A stretch of 51,160 bases of DNA. Source: an uncultured Lachnoanaerobaculum sp. (GTDB taxonomy: Bacteria > Bacillota > Clostridia > Lachnospirales > Lachnospiraceae). Of the stretch, positions 16,044-24,759 are shown piece by piece (within the stretch, counting starts at the first letter, position 1; the number at the start of each line of letters is the position of its first letter). The position numbers were made by a program, and so were the translations under genes. The notes below the pieces were generated by a model. The model did not search any database, had not been told where the DNA came from, and saw only the letters and a list, made by a program, of their open reading frames with translations. The stretch covers positions 1-51,160 of the forward strand of contig CALALP010000058.1 of the NCBI GenBank assembly GCA_937925515.1, read 5' to 3'.

Positions 16044-17583
16044 TATATCTCTGGATCCATTGGTTCATACCTACCGTTTCTACAAATTTTATACGGATAA
16101 CTCTACATCAATCCAATCTTTATTCAGTTGTACTTTGACCTCTAAGCTGACTTCTTGTCCGAAACCACTATTGTCATCTGACTGCTTTTTAATTCTATCA
16201 TATATTTATATAATAACTAATCTATATCCTACATACAATTTATATAATCTATTTATTTATTTCTGAAGGTAGTGTTATATGGGAATCTTATGTAAAATCT
16301 TTTAAATCAATACTATCAAATATGTGAATTACAAAAAGCTTAAATTAAATTTTCGGAATCTACACTTACATCTATATCAAACTCTACCGAGTATTATATT
16401 TTTTTATTTTTCACCATGTAATTTGTCTTTCACTTTTAACTTTCTATATAGTACCATACTTAACATAAACTTCTATATAGTCTTTTCCTTATCTGTCAAT
16501 TCAGCCTCTTTACTTCAATGATTTTCTTGTGATAATGTAATCTCGTAACAAAAACTAAACTTAACAAATTACACCTTACTAATGCTCTTATTTCTTAGCT
16601 TTATTTCTTAATCTTGAATATCTATACTTAGTATAATACTGAATTATATTTAAAATACTCTAGCCATGAACTATCTCTTATTTCACTAAAAAATACAAAT
16701 ATCAAAAAATATAAATATCAAAGTGCAATTTATTATAATCCCTTACCAACCGTCTATAACAATAGACAATCAACAACACTTAACCTTATGGCTATTTAAC
16801 TTATTTTAAATATTTTCATATTCTAAGTTAGCTAAAAAGTAAACTACAAGCATCTATTTTTCTCAGCTTATAAGTCTGTTTAAACTCTACTTAACCTCTA
16901 CTTAACCTCTATACAACTAGCAACCAATCCCACTAGATGTACCGTTATTGAAACATTAAGTTTCATTCCTCTAATAGTATCTAATACTATAACTAAAATT
17001 ATAAATACTATAAGTTATTTTAATACCTCTTACCTTAAATAATTGTATCTTAACACTTATATCTTAAATATTATCTTAGTCATTGTCTTCTTAGTACTTT
17101 AAAGGCTTGGACTCCTGATTAACGAATCAGTATACGCTAAAGTGTATTTCGGAGTGTACCCCCTTTCTATGGATTCCACTAAGGTGGTCTTTTGTAAGAA
17201 AGCTTTGGCCACTAACTAATAGAAATGATTGCCTTAATTAAAAGCTATTTATGTTCTCCTAATTTAATTACAAATGTAAGTAAATATAGATGGTGGAAAA
17301 CTGTTTAAACCTTATTTAAAGACTCATTACTTATAGTAAAATAGCTCTGACCTCTTCTTACTCTTATAAAACGATTGTTTATCTTTAGATTATTTACACT
17401 ACTCGCCCATATAGAAATAATGCTTATTCATATTCTAAGATAAACTAAAGAGGACATATAGTCGACTGATATGTACTAAAATAACTACAAAAACGAGTTT
17501 CGTACGCAAACTGTATATCTATATTACTTAATGGAGTCTTAGATATTGCTCCCTCTTATTTTCAGTAGTTATTTTTCTCTTGT
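16004..17583 (-). ncRNA. Candidate large structured non-coding RNA (about 1.6 kb)
   Basis: No ORF on either strand looks like a protein, yet the region is organised. A strong promoter faces it from the right (17617-17590) and a hairpin closes it at 16004-16043. Near the 5' end 17565-17574 and 17479-17488 are exact 10-bp complements, enclosing GGAG/CTCC (17533-17536 with 17549-17552); a near-palindrome lies at 17454-17474. Further in, CTGATT-AACG-AATCAG (17115-17130) and CCAC-TAAG-GTGG (17177-17188) form hairpins. Cytosine exceeds guanine on the plus strand (11 C and 3 G in 16561-16620). Repeats: CTCTACTTAAC twice in tandem (16885-16906), TTCATATTCTAAG at 16815 and 17427, CTGTTTAAAC at 16876 and 17301. 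A decayed gene is the alternative. Confidence 0.45.
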
Positions 17584-17589
17584 AAGGCT

Positions 17590-17617
17590 ATTATAGCACA
17601 CTTTTAGATTAATGCAA
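17590..17617 (-). promoter_or_regulatory. Promoter facing the non-coding region
   Basis: Minus-strand -35 TTGCAT (17617-17612), 16-bp spacer (17 if CTTGCA is used), perfect -10 TATAAT (17595-17590). The start would be near 17583. No ORF follows for over 1.5 kb. Confidence 0.65.
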
Positions 17618-17767
17618 GTATTATTTTAAGAAAATTTTGTCGAACTTTAGACAATATTGTGTTATTTTATGTTTTTAGATATATTAATTGTGTTAATTTG
17701 ATATTCAATTCAAGCATTGTCAGTTTTATTTCTTGGAATTGATTTACTATTCTTAGTATCAAACAAA

Positions 17768-17817
17768 AAAAAATACTTTCATTCAAGACTTTTGTCCATT
17801 CTGAAAGTATTTTTTTC
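17768..17817. terminator. Terminator of the iron operon
   Basis: Arms AAAAAAATACTTTCA (17768-17782) and TGAAAGTATTTTTTT (17803-17817) are exact complements around a 20-nt loop. On the minus strand the structure begins just after the stop of the gene ending at 17819 and runs into a T tract. Confidence 0.85.
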
Positions 17818-17818
17818 T

Positions 17819-19024
17819 TTATTCATTTTCTTTAAGTAATAATACAAGTTCTGTTTTATACATACGAAATAGTGTAAAGCTTGAGGCAATAGGCCCTATA
17901 AAAGTTCCTACCAATATACTTGCAATAAATATAAGTGCCATGTGCATTATATCAGGCTCTAAAAATGGTAGTTTAAGGGCTAAACTTATCGCAGGTGCAA
18001 AAAGCATTGCAATAACAAAACCTATCAAAGTCCCAAGTAATGCACCAACTACATTTATTATAAATACCTCACTTAAAACTATATCTCTTAGTTTTTTCTT
18101 GGTTGCTCCAAGTATTCTAAGTGTTGCAAACTCTCTTTTTCTTTCCTTTATAGAAAAGTTATACACTATTGAAAGAACTAAAAATACCATAATCCACAAT
18201 ACTGCTATAAGTATATACACATAGACTAAAATATTCCTCATATTTGAGGATACTTCTGACATCATATTTTTAGAAAGTAAAGCATATATTCCGTCAGGTT
18301 TAAGCTCAGTCCTTATTCTATTAAGCACTACCATAGGATCTGCACCCTTATCAATCTTAACCATAACTGAGGATATAAGATTGTCATTGTTTGATATTGG
18401 GGAATTAAGTATCTTTTCATATTCCTTAGCTAACTTTCTAGTCTGTTCCATGCTCATAAAAACAGATTCATCAAAGCCCATACCTGTTTTGTCAAGTCTT
18501 GACTTAATCTTAAAACCTTGATTAAAAAACTTCACTTCAGAATTATGAGTTCCCTGTATATTATGTCCTACAATTATCTCATTATCAGCTAAGTTTTTTC
18601 CTACTTTTGAGGTAAGCCAAGCTCCAACAGTAAAGTCCTCTTTTAAGTCCACACCTATAATTTGAATTGGAAATGAACAACAACCTGCACTAAGTGTTGC
18701 CAGATATAGTTGTGGGCTTACTTTGTCAACTCCCTCTATTTTTGCTACCCTATCTTTTATGCTTGCATCAAAGAAAAAGCTGTTTGGTTCTCCTCTAAGT
18801 ATAGCTCCTGTAATATTACTATCATACCCCTCCGGAACTACTATTATATCTGCTCCCATTCTGTTTGAGAGCGAGTTTAAGCCATTTTTAAGACTTAAAA
18901 TAAGAAAGCTACTTAAGAATATTACAAAACATAAAACTGCTGTAAGTAAAATCATTGGAAATGACCTTGTGGGCTTGTTTTTTATATTCTTTTTTGCTAG
19001 ACCTAATGTATCTAAATTACTCAC
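17819..19024 (-). CDS. FtsX-type ABC transporter permease (third of the iron operon)
   Basis: A 401-aa MacB/FtsX-like permease: one N-terminal membrane segment (about 22-46), a large extracytoplasmic domain (about 50-265) and three C-terminal segments (about 270-395). The FAT-LRILGATKKKLRDIVL stretch after the second segment is the typical coupling loop of these proteins. It is the last gene before the terminator at 17768 and follows the FMN-binding lipoprotein by 9 nt. It may pair with either of the two ATPases; together with DUF4418 and the ATPase at 26118 it could form an outer transporter unit (inference). Extracytoplasmic Cys-Cys (GCCSF) is of interest for metal or redox work. Confidence 0.85.
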   Translation of the reverse strand: MSNLDTLGLAKKNIKNKPTRSFPMILLTAVLCFVIFLSSFLILSLKNGLNSLSNRMGADIIVVPEGYDSNITGAILRGEPNSFFFDASIKDRVAKIEGVDKVSPQLYLATLSAGCCSFPIQIIGVDLKEDFTVGAWLTSKVGKNLADNEIIVGHNIQGTHNSEVKFFNQGFKIKSRLDKTGMGFDESVFMSMEQTRKLAKEYEKILNSPISNNDNLISSVMVKIDKGADPMVVLNRIRTELKPDGIYALLSKNMMSEVSSNMRNILVYVYILIAVLWIMVFLVLSIVYNFSIKERKREFATLRILGATKKKLRDIVLSEVFIINVVGALLGTLIGFVIAMLFAPAISLALKLPFLEPDIMHMALIFIASILVGTFIGPIASSFTLFRMYKTELVLLLKENE

Positions 19025-19033
19025 ATTTACTCC

Positions 19034-19477
19034 TTACTTTGCACTTTCAAGTGCATTTTTTACTGCCTCTTTAAATGCAACATTGGACATTGTAGCTCCA
19101 CTAACTGCATCTACTTTTTCTATATCCTGAGTTTCAATAAGCTTAGGACCATAAGTAGCAGTACCTACTAAGGAATTTTGTGCTTGCTTATATAAGCCCT
19201 CATTGTTAGTATCTTTACCATAATCCTTGTCTTTTTCTTTTCCCTCGCCGTTTAAGTTTTGAACTTTAACATTGGTAATTGCTGAATCTTTTACTTCGAT
19301 TTCAACCTTTATCATGTTACCTCGCTCATCTTTTGTACTTTCTCCATTGTAAGTACCGTCTTTATAAGTAATTTTCTCACTTTGAGCTGAATTAGACTTA
19401 GAATCTGAATTGTTATTTCCACAAGCTGATACAGATAAACTTAAAACAAACATTGCTACTAAAATACTCTTTTTCAT
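19034..19477 (-). CDS. FMN-binding lipoprotein
   Basis: A 147-aa exported lipoprotein: signal peptide with lipobox SVSACG (Cys19), a Ser/Asn-rich linker and an FMN_bind domain (about 38-145). The VDAVSGATMS motif (from Ser126 SGATMS) fits the S-G-A-T-x-S/T flavinylation motif, where ApbE joins FMN to the last Ser/Thr. It should sit on the outer face of the membrane and carry electrons. In the iron operon it may take the place of the thioredoxin-like proteins found beside P19 systems elsewhere, for example as a ferric reductase component (inference). No apbE is in the window. AAGGAGG precedes the ATG. Confidence 0.88.
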   Translation of the reverse strand: MKKSILVAMFVLSLSVSACGNNNSDSKSNSAQSEKITYKDGTYNGESTKDERGNMIKVEIEVKDSAITNVKVQNLNGEGKEKDKDYGKDTNNEGLYKQAQNSLVGTATYGPKLIETQDIEKVDAVSGATMSNVAFKEAVKNALESAK

Positions 19478-19511
19478 AAATAAACCTCCTTAAATTTATT
19501 AAATTAAAAAG

Positions 19512-20231
19512 TTATATAAAGCTCTTAAGTCTATTATCTACATTTTGTAAATCCACTACAGGTCTTGTTCTCTTTTTCTTTTCTTCCTTGCTAATTCTAC
19601 CATGGTCAAGAGTGATAAGCCTTTCTGCCTCATCTCCTACTTCAGGGTCATGTGTAACCACAATAATTGTACTTCCTGCATTATGCAACTTTTCAAAAAT
19701 ATCCATAACTATAAATTCATTTTTTTCATCTAAGTTACCGGTAGGTTCATCTGCTAAGAGTAAACTTGGGTGATTTATTAATGCTCTTGCAATACATACT
19801 CTTTGTTGCTCTCCACCTGATAATTGATTAGGTAAATGCTTTGCTCTGTCAGAAAGACCTACTGCCTCAAGTGCAGCCATAGCCTCTTCTTCATCCGGCA
19901 TTGAATGATAATATTGTGCCATCATTACATTTTCCAATGCTGTAAGATAATTAACAAGATGAAATTGTTGGAATATAAGTCCTATTTTATCTCGTCTTAT
20001 TTCAGTAAGTTCATTTGCAGAAAGCTTTGAAATGTTTGTTCCGTCAAGTATTACCTCTCCAATAGAAGATTTATCCATACAACCTATAATGTTCATCATA
20101 GTAGTTTTTCCACTTCCTGACGGTCCCATTATTGCAAGCCATTCGCCCTTTTCTACATTTAAATTTATATTATCAAGTGCCTTAAGCTCTCCATATATCT
20201 TAGACACATCTTTTAATGTTAATATATCCAT
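19512..20231 (-). CDS. ABC transporter ATPase (MacB/LolD type)
   Basis: A 239-aa ATPase of the LolD/MacB class. Motifs: GPSGSGKTT (Walker A, about 36-44), QQFHLVNYLTALENV (Q loop), LSGGEQQRVCIARAL (signature), LLADEPTGNLDEKN (Walker B) and VVTHD (switch). It ends with a basic tail beyond residue 205. It lies 2 nt after the permease at 20234-21370, so the two permeases at 20234-22659 are its likely partners. In P19 operons this trio is conserved downstream of the DUF2318 gene. The ATP-driven step is not known; export of a substrate or mechanical coupling to periplasmic domains is possible. Confidence 0.9.
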   Translation of the reverse strand: MDILTLKDVSKIYGELKALDNINLNVEKGEWLAIMGPSGSGKTTMMNIIGCMDKSSIGEVILDGTNISKLSANELTEIRRDKIGLIFQQFHLVNYLTALENVMMAQYYHSMPDEEEAMAALEAVGLSDRAKHLPNQLSGGEQQRVCIARALINHPSLLLADEPTGNLDEKNEFIVMDIFEKLHNAGSTIIVVTHDPEVGDEAERLITLDHGRISKEEKKKRTRPVVDLQNVDNRLKSFI

Positions 20232-20233
20232 TT

Positions 20234-21370
20234 TTACTCTCCTCTAAGAACTAATGCCGGTTCTACATCTACTGCTTTACTTACCGGATACAAGCAGGCT
20301 AGAACAGTTATAATTACGGATACCAAGATTGTAACAGGAACTAAAGGCCATAGAAATGATACTTTTCTTGCAAATACACTTATACTTACTTGCAAAGCAA
20401 ATATATATCCAAATACTACTCCAAGTCCCCCTCCTATTATTCCAAGCACTACTCCTTCTCCTAAAAAGTCAGAAATAACTCCTTTATTTGATGCACCTAA
20501 TGCCTTTTTAAGTCCAATTTCTTTTCTTCTTTCAGTAACTACTGCCATCATTGTAGTAGATACGCATATCATCATAATAAATAATACTATTGCAGTTACT
20601 ATCCATACTAAAGACTGTAACTTTCCAAGTACAAAATCTTGTGATTGAGTAACTCTTCTTACAAGTCGTGGAGTAAGGTTTGTATTTTGGCTTGCAATAT
20701 CCTTTGCAATTACCTCAAGTTCTTCTTGATTTGCCTCAATACTACATTCAACTACATCATATCCTGTTTCGCCTATTATAGAAGTTAAATCCTCAAGACT
20801 CATAAAAATAAGTTGTTCTTCCTTTCCACCTGTAGTTACTATTCCTGCTACTATAAACTCGGCAGTGGCATCATCTCCACCATTTAACTTAGGTGTTACA
20901 AGGTTTATTTTCTTTCCCACTGATAAATCAAGTGCCTTTGCAATTTCATTTCCTACAAGCACTTCTCTTGTCTCGTTAGGCCATTCTCCATTTACAAGCC
21001 AATAAGGACTACTTGTCTTTGCTCCCTCCAAATCAGTTGCAGCTATGATATAAGGTTGCTCATTTATTTTTGTATTTTGATAAATGTAGGGTGCAATACC
21101 TACTCTTTTTTCCTTTGGTATAATGCTTTCTATACTTTCAAGTTGCTTTGTATCTATCTTTTCGCCATTTCCATTTGGAATTATAAGCATATTTGCTCCA
21201 TAGGAACGAAATGCCTTTCCTAGCTGATTTGGTATATCATAATAAATAGTTACTAAGCCTGAAAGAATTGTTGCTCCTACTGCTATTGCAAGGAGTGCAG
21301 TAATCATTCTTGACTTTCTTCTTGAAAGAGAGGCAAGTACCATTTTCAAATACATATTTCTCTTTTCCAT
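20234..21370 (-). CDS. FtsX-type ABC transporter permease (second)
   Basis: A 378-aa permease with one N-terminal membrane segment (about 21-44), an extracytoplasmic MacB_PCD domain (about 45-250) and three C-terminal segments (about 255-370). RRKEIGLKKALGASNKGVISD is the coupling loop. It lies 8 nt after the permease at 21379 and 2 nt before the ATPase at 19512. The pair of unlike permeases plus one ATPase matches the layout of C. jejuni Cj1661-Cj1663, as I recall it, in the P19 iron operon. A heterodimer of the two permeases is likely. The substrate is unknown. Confidence 0.88.
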   Translation of the reverse strand: MEKRNMYLKMVLASLSRRKSRMITALLAIAVGATILSGLVTIYYDIPNQLGKAFRSYGANMLIIPNGNGEKIDTKQLESIESIIPKEKRVGIAPYIYQNTKINEQPYIIAATDLEGAKTSSPYWLVNGEWPNETREVLVGNEIAKALDLSVGKKINLVTPKLNGGDDATAEFIVAGIVTTGGKEEQLIFMSLEDLTSIIGETGYDVVECSIEANQEELEVIAKDIASQNTNLTPRLVRRVTQSQDFVLGKLQSLVWIVTAIVLFIMMICVSTTMMAVVTERRKEIGLKKALGASNKGVISDFLGEGVVLGIIGGGLGVVFGYIFALQVSISVFARKVSFLWPLVPVTILVSVIITVLACLYPVSKAVDVEPALVLRGE

Positions 21371-21378
21371 ATTTCCAC

Positions 21379-22659
21379 CTATCTTCCATGCAATACTTCT
21401 GTTGGATTGAGATTAAGTAAATATCTTATAGCAGGTATACTTCCGATAAGTGTTACAAGTAAAATAAGTACTGTAACTATTGGAATTACCATAGGAGCAG
21501 GGTCTATAGCTGAACCAAATACTCTAAAGCCTATAATCTGAGTAAGCCCAAGACCTACAAAATAACCTACTATCGCTCCCATTATTCCTGTCAGCATAAT
21601 CTCCGTCAGCATAATACCTATAATTCTTGTATTACTTGCACCTACTGCCTTTTGTAAACCGATTTCAGTTCTTCTATCCATAACAGAGGCAGTTACAAGA
21701 TTTGAAATACCAAGTGCAGAACCTATAAGACTTAATGCTGTAATAAGTATCATTAAAAGAGTGGTCTTATTTAAAATGTCTCCCTCAGACTCTGCTACCT
21801 GTCTTATTGGCTTTGCCACTGAATCTGTTATAACTTCTTGAATTTGATAACATATTGCACTTACATAAGCTGTACAATACCATACTTCCCACTCTTTTAT
21901 TGTAAGAGAAAGTGGGTTTCTTGCCGCCTTTCTTGCAAGTTCATTATCAGGAGTAGTTAATGCACTTACTTCAATACTATTTACAACATTTGTTTTACCT
22001 GCAAATTCTTGTGCAAGTTTAAGAGTTGTGTATATATAAGAATCTTCATCACTTCCTGACTCATATATTCCCTTAATTTTAAGCTTTTTAGTAAGATTTT
22101 TTCCCTTTATTTCAAGTTCATCTCCTACTGAATAACCATTTCTAGTGGCATACAAAGAACCAAGCATTACAGCCTCATCATCATCTTTTAGCCATTCTCC
22201 TGTTATTGTCCACCAGTTTTTTAGATTAATCATACCTGTATTAAGTTCTTCTCCGGTGTCCAAACTCATGTGATGAGCATACCAAGTTCCAACCATTTTT
22301 ACTTTTGTAGAATCTGAATTTACAGTAACTCCTGTATTAAAATAAGGTGTATAGTCTACAATGTTAAATGCCCAAAATATAGTCTTTATCTTTCCAAGTT
22401 CATCTTCTTTTAAATATTTATTTGTTTCAGTGTCATCATTTGACATACCATATATATCATCTAGTAATGATGCCTCTTTTGCAACTACATTTATATTTGC
22501 ACCATAAACCTTAAGTTCCTTATTTACCTTATCTCCTACACCTATCATAGTGTTAAGCATTGCAGTAGAGAGGCCTGCTCCAAGTGCTATTGTAAATGCA
22601 ATCATAAACATTTTTCCTCTTTGTCTGAATAACGCTCCGATTATCATTCTAAAAAACAT
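21379..22659 (-). CDS. FtsX-type ABC transporter permease (first)
   Basis: A 426-aa permease: N-terminal membrane segment (about 15-38), an extracytoplasmic domain (about 40-295) and three C-terminal segments (about 298-420). The coupling loop reads MDRRTEIGLQKAVGASNTRI. The extracytoplasmic domain is larger than in its partner and rich in Trp and Tyr (KNWWTITGEW, EWEVWYCTAYV). It follows the DUF2318 gene by 14 nt and precedes the second permease by 8 nt. Its role is inferred from context only: part of the iron-uptake machinery with the FTR1 permease and the P19 lipoprotein. Confidence 0.87.
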   Translation of the reverse strand: MFFRMIIGALFRQRGKMFMIAFTIALGAGLSTAMLNTMIGVGDKVNKELKVYGANINVVAKEASLLDDIYGMSNDDTETNKYLKEDELGKIKTIFWAFNIVDYTPYFNTGVTVNSDSTKVKMVGTWYAHHMSLDTGEELNTGMINLKNWWTITGEWLKDDDEAVMLGSLYATRNGYSVGDELEIKGKNLTKKLKIKGIYESGSDEDSYIYTTLKLAQEFAGKTNVVNSIEVSALTTPDNELARKAARNPLSLTIKEWEVWYCTAYVSAICYQIQEVITDSVAKPIRQVAESEGDILNKTTLLMILITALSLIGSALGISNLVTASVMDRRTEIGLQKAVGASNTRIIGIMLTEIMLTGIMGAIVGYFVGLGLTQIIGFRVFGSAIDPAPMVIPIVTVLILLVTLIGSIPAIRYLLNLNPTEVLHGR

Positions 22660-22673
22660 ACTCTATCCTCCAC

Positions 22674-23945
22674 CTACTTAAAAACATAAGATAGATTATC
22701 TAAAACCTTTGTTTCTATCTTTATTTTTTTGTCATGTACCTTATATTCAAAAGGTATAGGATTGCAACCACCCTTAAATCCTATTGTTCCTTTATTCATA
22801 ACAACATTACAGAGTTTACAAAATACTTGATCATTTTTTTCATAATATCCACTAGGTCCACAAATATCACAAGCATCAAGTCCGACACCATAAGACCCTT
22901 CCGATTTCTTTATTATTATAAATCTAACTTCTTTTCCATCGCTTGCCTTGTATAAATATCTATGTAAATGTCCGTCTTCCAAACTTTCAAGTGTAACCTC
23001 TATCATTCCGTTTTCCAAACTATAATTTTCAGGTGCTGACAAAGGTACTTCTCTATTTGCATAAGTTTTTAGTACTGAAAGTGATAAAATGTTTACAATC
23101 ATTACTACAAGGAAAAATTGTGCTAAATGTCTTTTTCTCCTCATGTTGTATACAATTTTCCTGTATTCTGCATTGTTCCTATAAGTTTCAATAATCTTTA
23201 TATTTTTAGCCCAAAGTATTATCGGAGATATAGCTAAAATAGCCATTACAGCAAAATCAAAGTATTTTGAATTATTAGTAATAAAAGCAATTATTGAAAA
23301 AAGTAAGCTGTTTTTAGGTATTGCACCTGTTGAATAGAGTCTCGTAACAATTACATTAAACTGACCAATAGACCTTATTGCTAAACTTAGTATAAGTATA
23401 AATTTAAGTTTATTTGCCTCAAGTTTCATTCCTGTTTTATATATTACAATTACAGACAATATTACCATAATAATAGCAAGTATAAATCCTATAACTCTGA
23501 ATAATACTATTGTACTTACAACACTTTCTCCATAATATACAAATGAATCTATTTGTTGGAAAAATGACGGCATATAGTAAAAAAATGAAAAAATTACATA
23601 AGCCGAAAATGCTACACTTAAAACATTTTCAAATAATATTTCATTTTTAGCTTTAAGTTTATTTTCTAAAATAATTATTATAAATATGAGTAATGTTGAA
23701 ATCACAACAGGTATCATACTGTAATAACTGAAATTTGCTCTATTTATAAAATTTGGTATATTTCTTACATAAGTAGAAATTAATGCACTAATAAGACCGA
23801 CTATTATAGATGCACCTAGTACATAAGCTTTTTTCTTGGGGTTAGTTGTTCTATAATATGCAGTCAACATTGCTAAAATCAAAGGAAAAGTTATAATCTG
23901 TTCCATTGTCTTTATAAATATCTTTAAAATGTCTATCGCCTCCAA
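22674..23945 (-). CDS. DUF2318 membrane protein with CXXC motifs
   Basis: A 423-aa protein with about eight hydrophobic segments in the first 300 residues and a C-terminal DUF2318 domain (about 320-420). That domain holds CDIC (359-362), CKLC (376-379) and a further Cys394, a likely metal- or redox-active site outside the membrane. Genes of this family accompany FTR1 and P19 in many bacteria, and the domain is thought to handle iron or electrons, without proof. The start is unsure: the TTG at 23945 lacks a ribosome site upstream, and the next ATG (residue 14, at 23906) has only a weak one. A strong hairpin lies just upstream (23970-24002). Confidence 0.87.
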   Translation of the reverse strand: MEAIDILKIFIKTMEQIITFPLILAMLTAYYRTTNPKKKAYVLGASIIVGLISALISTYVRNIPNFINRANFSYYSMIPVVISTLLIFIIIILENKLKAKNEILFENVLSVAFSAYVIFSFFYYMPSFFQQIDSFVYYGESVVSTIVLFRVIGFILAIIMVILSVIVIYKTGMKLEANKLKFILILSLAIRSIGQFNVIVTRLYSTGAIPKNSLLFSIIAFITNNSKYFDFAVMAILAISPIILWAKNIKIIETYRNNAEYRKIVYNMRRKRHLAQFFLVVMIVNILSLSVLKTYANREVPLSAPENYSLENGMIEVTLESLEDGHLHRYLYKASDGKEVRFIIIKKSEGSYGVGLDACDICGPSGYYEKNDQVFCKLCNVVMNKGTIGFKGGCNPIPFEYKVHDKKIKIETKVLDNLSYVFK

Positions 23946-23969
23946 TCTGAAAATGATAAAGCATAATTA

Positions 23970-24002
23970 AGGCTGCGACAAAACAACGATTTGCCCCAGC
24001 CT
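23970..24002 (-). other. Hairpin inside the iron operon
   Basis: AGGCTG (23970-23975) pairs with CAGCCT (23997-24002), and after one mismatch about six further pairs form inward. It lies in the only large gap of the operon (97 bp, between the P19 and DUF2318 genes). It may reduce read-through or mark an RNA processing site; there is no T tract. Confidence 0.5.
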
Positions 24003-24042
24003 CGATTATAAATCTACAACTATTTAGATTCTTATGATAATT

Positions 24043-24747
24043 TTACCACTGTGGACCTGCCCACTCAAAATCATCCCATTCAGCTACAAGAGGTTCTGTC
24101 CAGAATCTTCCTGTTACACCTGTTTCAGGGTCTGTATGTAATAGATACTCATTTCCCGGAGGTGCAATTTCAAACTTAACTTTATATTTACCTACACCGT
24201 CCTCAAACTTAATGTTTGCACCATAGTGTGGACCGTCAGATGCGTTCATAGGCATGAATACAAGTTCTTGAACCTTGTCTGAACCCTCTTTTTGAATATA
24301 TGCCTTAACCTTTAACCAAGGAACAAAATCTCCCTTACCATATCCAAGAGTTGTTCCCTCTTGTGATGCTGAAATATCAGCCTCGATATGTGCATCTGAA
24401 TCAGCCTTTGCTAAACTGTTTCCTGCAGGCTCCATATCTACCGGTTGGAAATATACACCACTTACAATAAGTGGACCTACTTCTATTTCATCACCAATAG
24501 GATACTCTGTAAAACCTGTACCGATGTCAGCAGCATCTGCTTTGCTCTCCTCAGCCTTAGTTGTTTCCTCGGCTTTGGTTGTTTCTGCTGCCTTTGTAGT
24601 TTCCTCAGCTTTAGTTGTTTCTTTAGCCTTGGTAGTTTCTGCTGCCTTTGTGGTTTCTGTCTTTGCACTTGGACTACAAGCTGTAAATGCAACAGCTGCA
24701 AGCACTGCTAAAACAGATAACTTGATGTTTAAATTCTTCTTAAACAT
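24043..24747 (-). CDS. P19/Tp34-family iron-binding lipoprotein
   Basis: A 234-aa lipoprotein: signal peptide with lipobox FTAC (Cys24), then a low-complexity linker (31-68) made of about six ETTKA units, then a P19/Tp34 domain (about 75-234). The metal site residues are visible: DMEPAG (Met105, Glu106), DAHIEAD (His120, Glu122), FMPM (Met165, Met167) and GPHYG (His174). Family members bind copper and iron or manganese on the cell surface and feed an FTR1 permease. The FTR1 gene lies 12 nt upstream in the same operon. The linker probably spans the cell wall; its repeat number may vary between strains. Confidence 0.92.
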   Translation of the reverse strand: MFKKNLNIKLSVLAVLAAVAFTACSPSAKTETTKAAETTKAKETTKAEETTKAAETTKAEETTKAEESKADAADIGTGFTEYPIGDEIEVGPLIVSGVYFQPVDMEPAGNSLAKADSDAHIEADISASQEGTTLGYGKGDFVPWLKVKAYIQKEGSDKVQELVFMPMNASDGPHYGANIKFEDGVGKYKVKFEIAPPGNEYLLHTDPETGVTGRFWTEPLVAEWDDFEWAGPQW

Positions 24748-24759
24748 AATTAACCTCCC

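Noticed and set aside
16060..16521. Plus-strand ORFs of 65-68 aa in the non-coding region
   Set aside because: Low-complexity Tyr/Phe/Ser/Leu-rich translations with no ribosome sites; explained by the pyrimidine-rich plus strand.
16044..17583. Group II intron or retroelement
   Set aside because: No domain V-like hairpin, no GTGYG-type start and no reverse transcriptase frame were seen.
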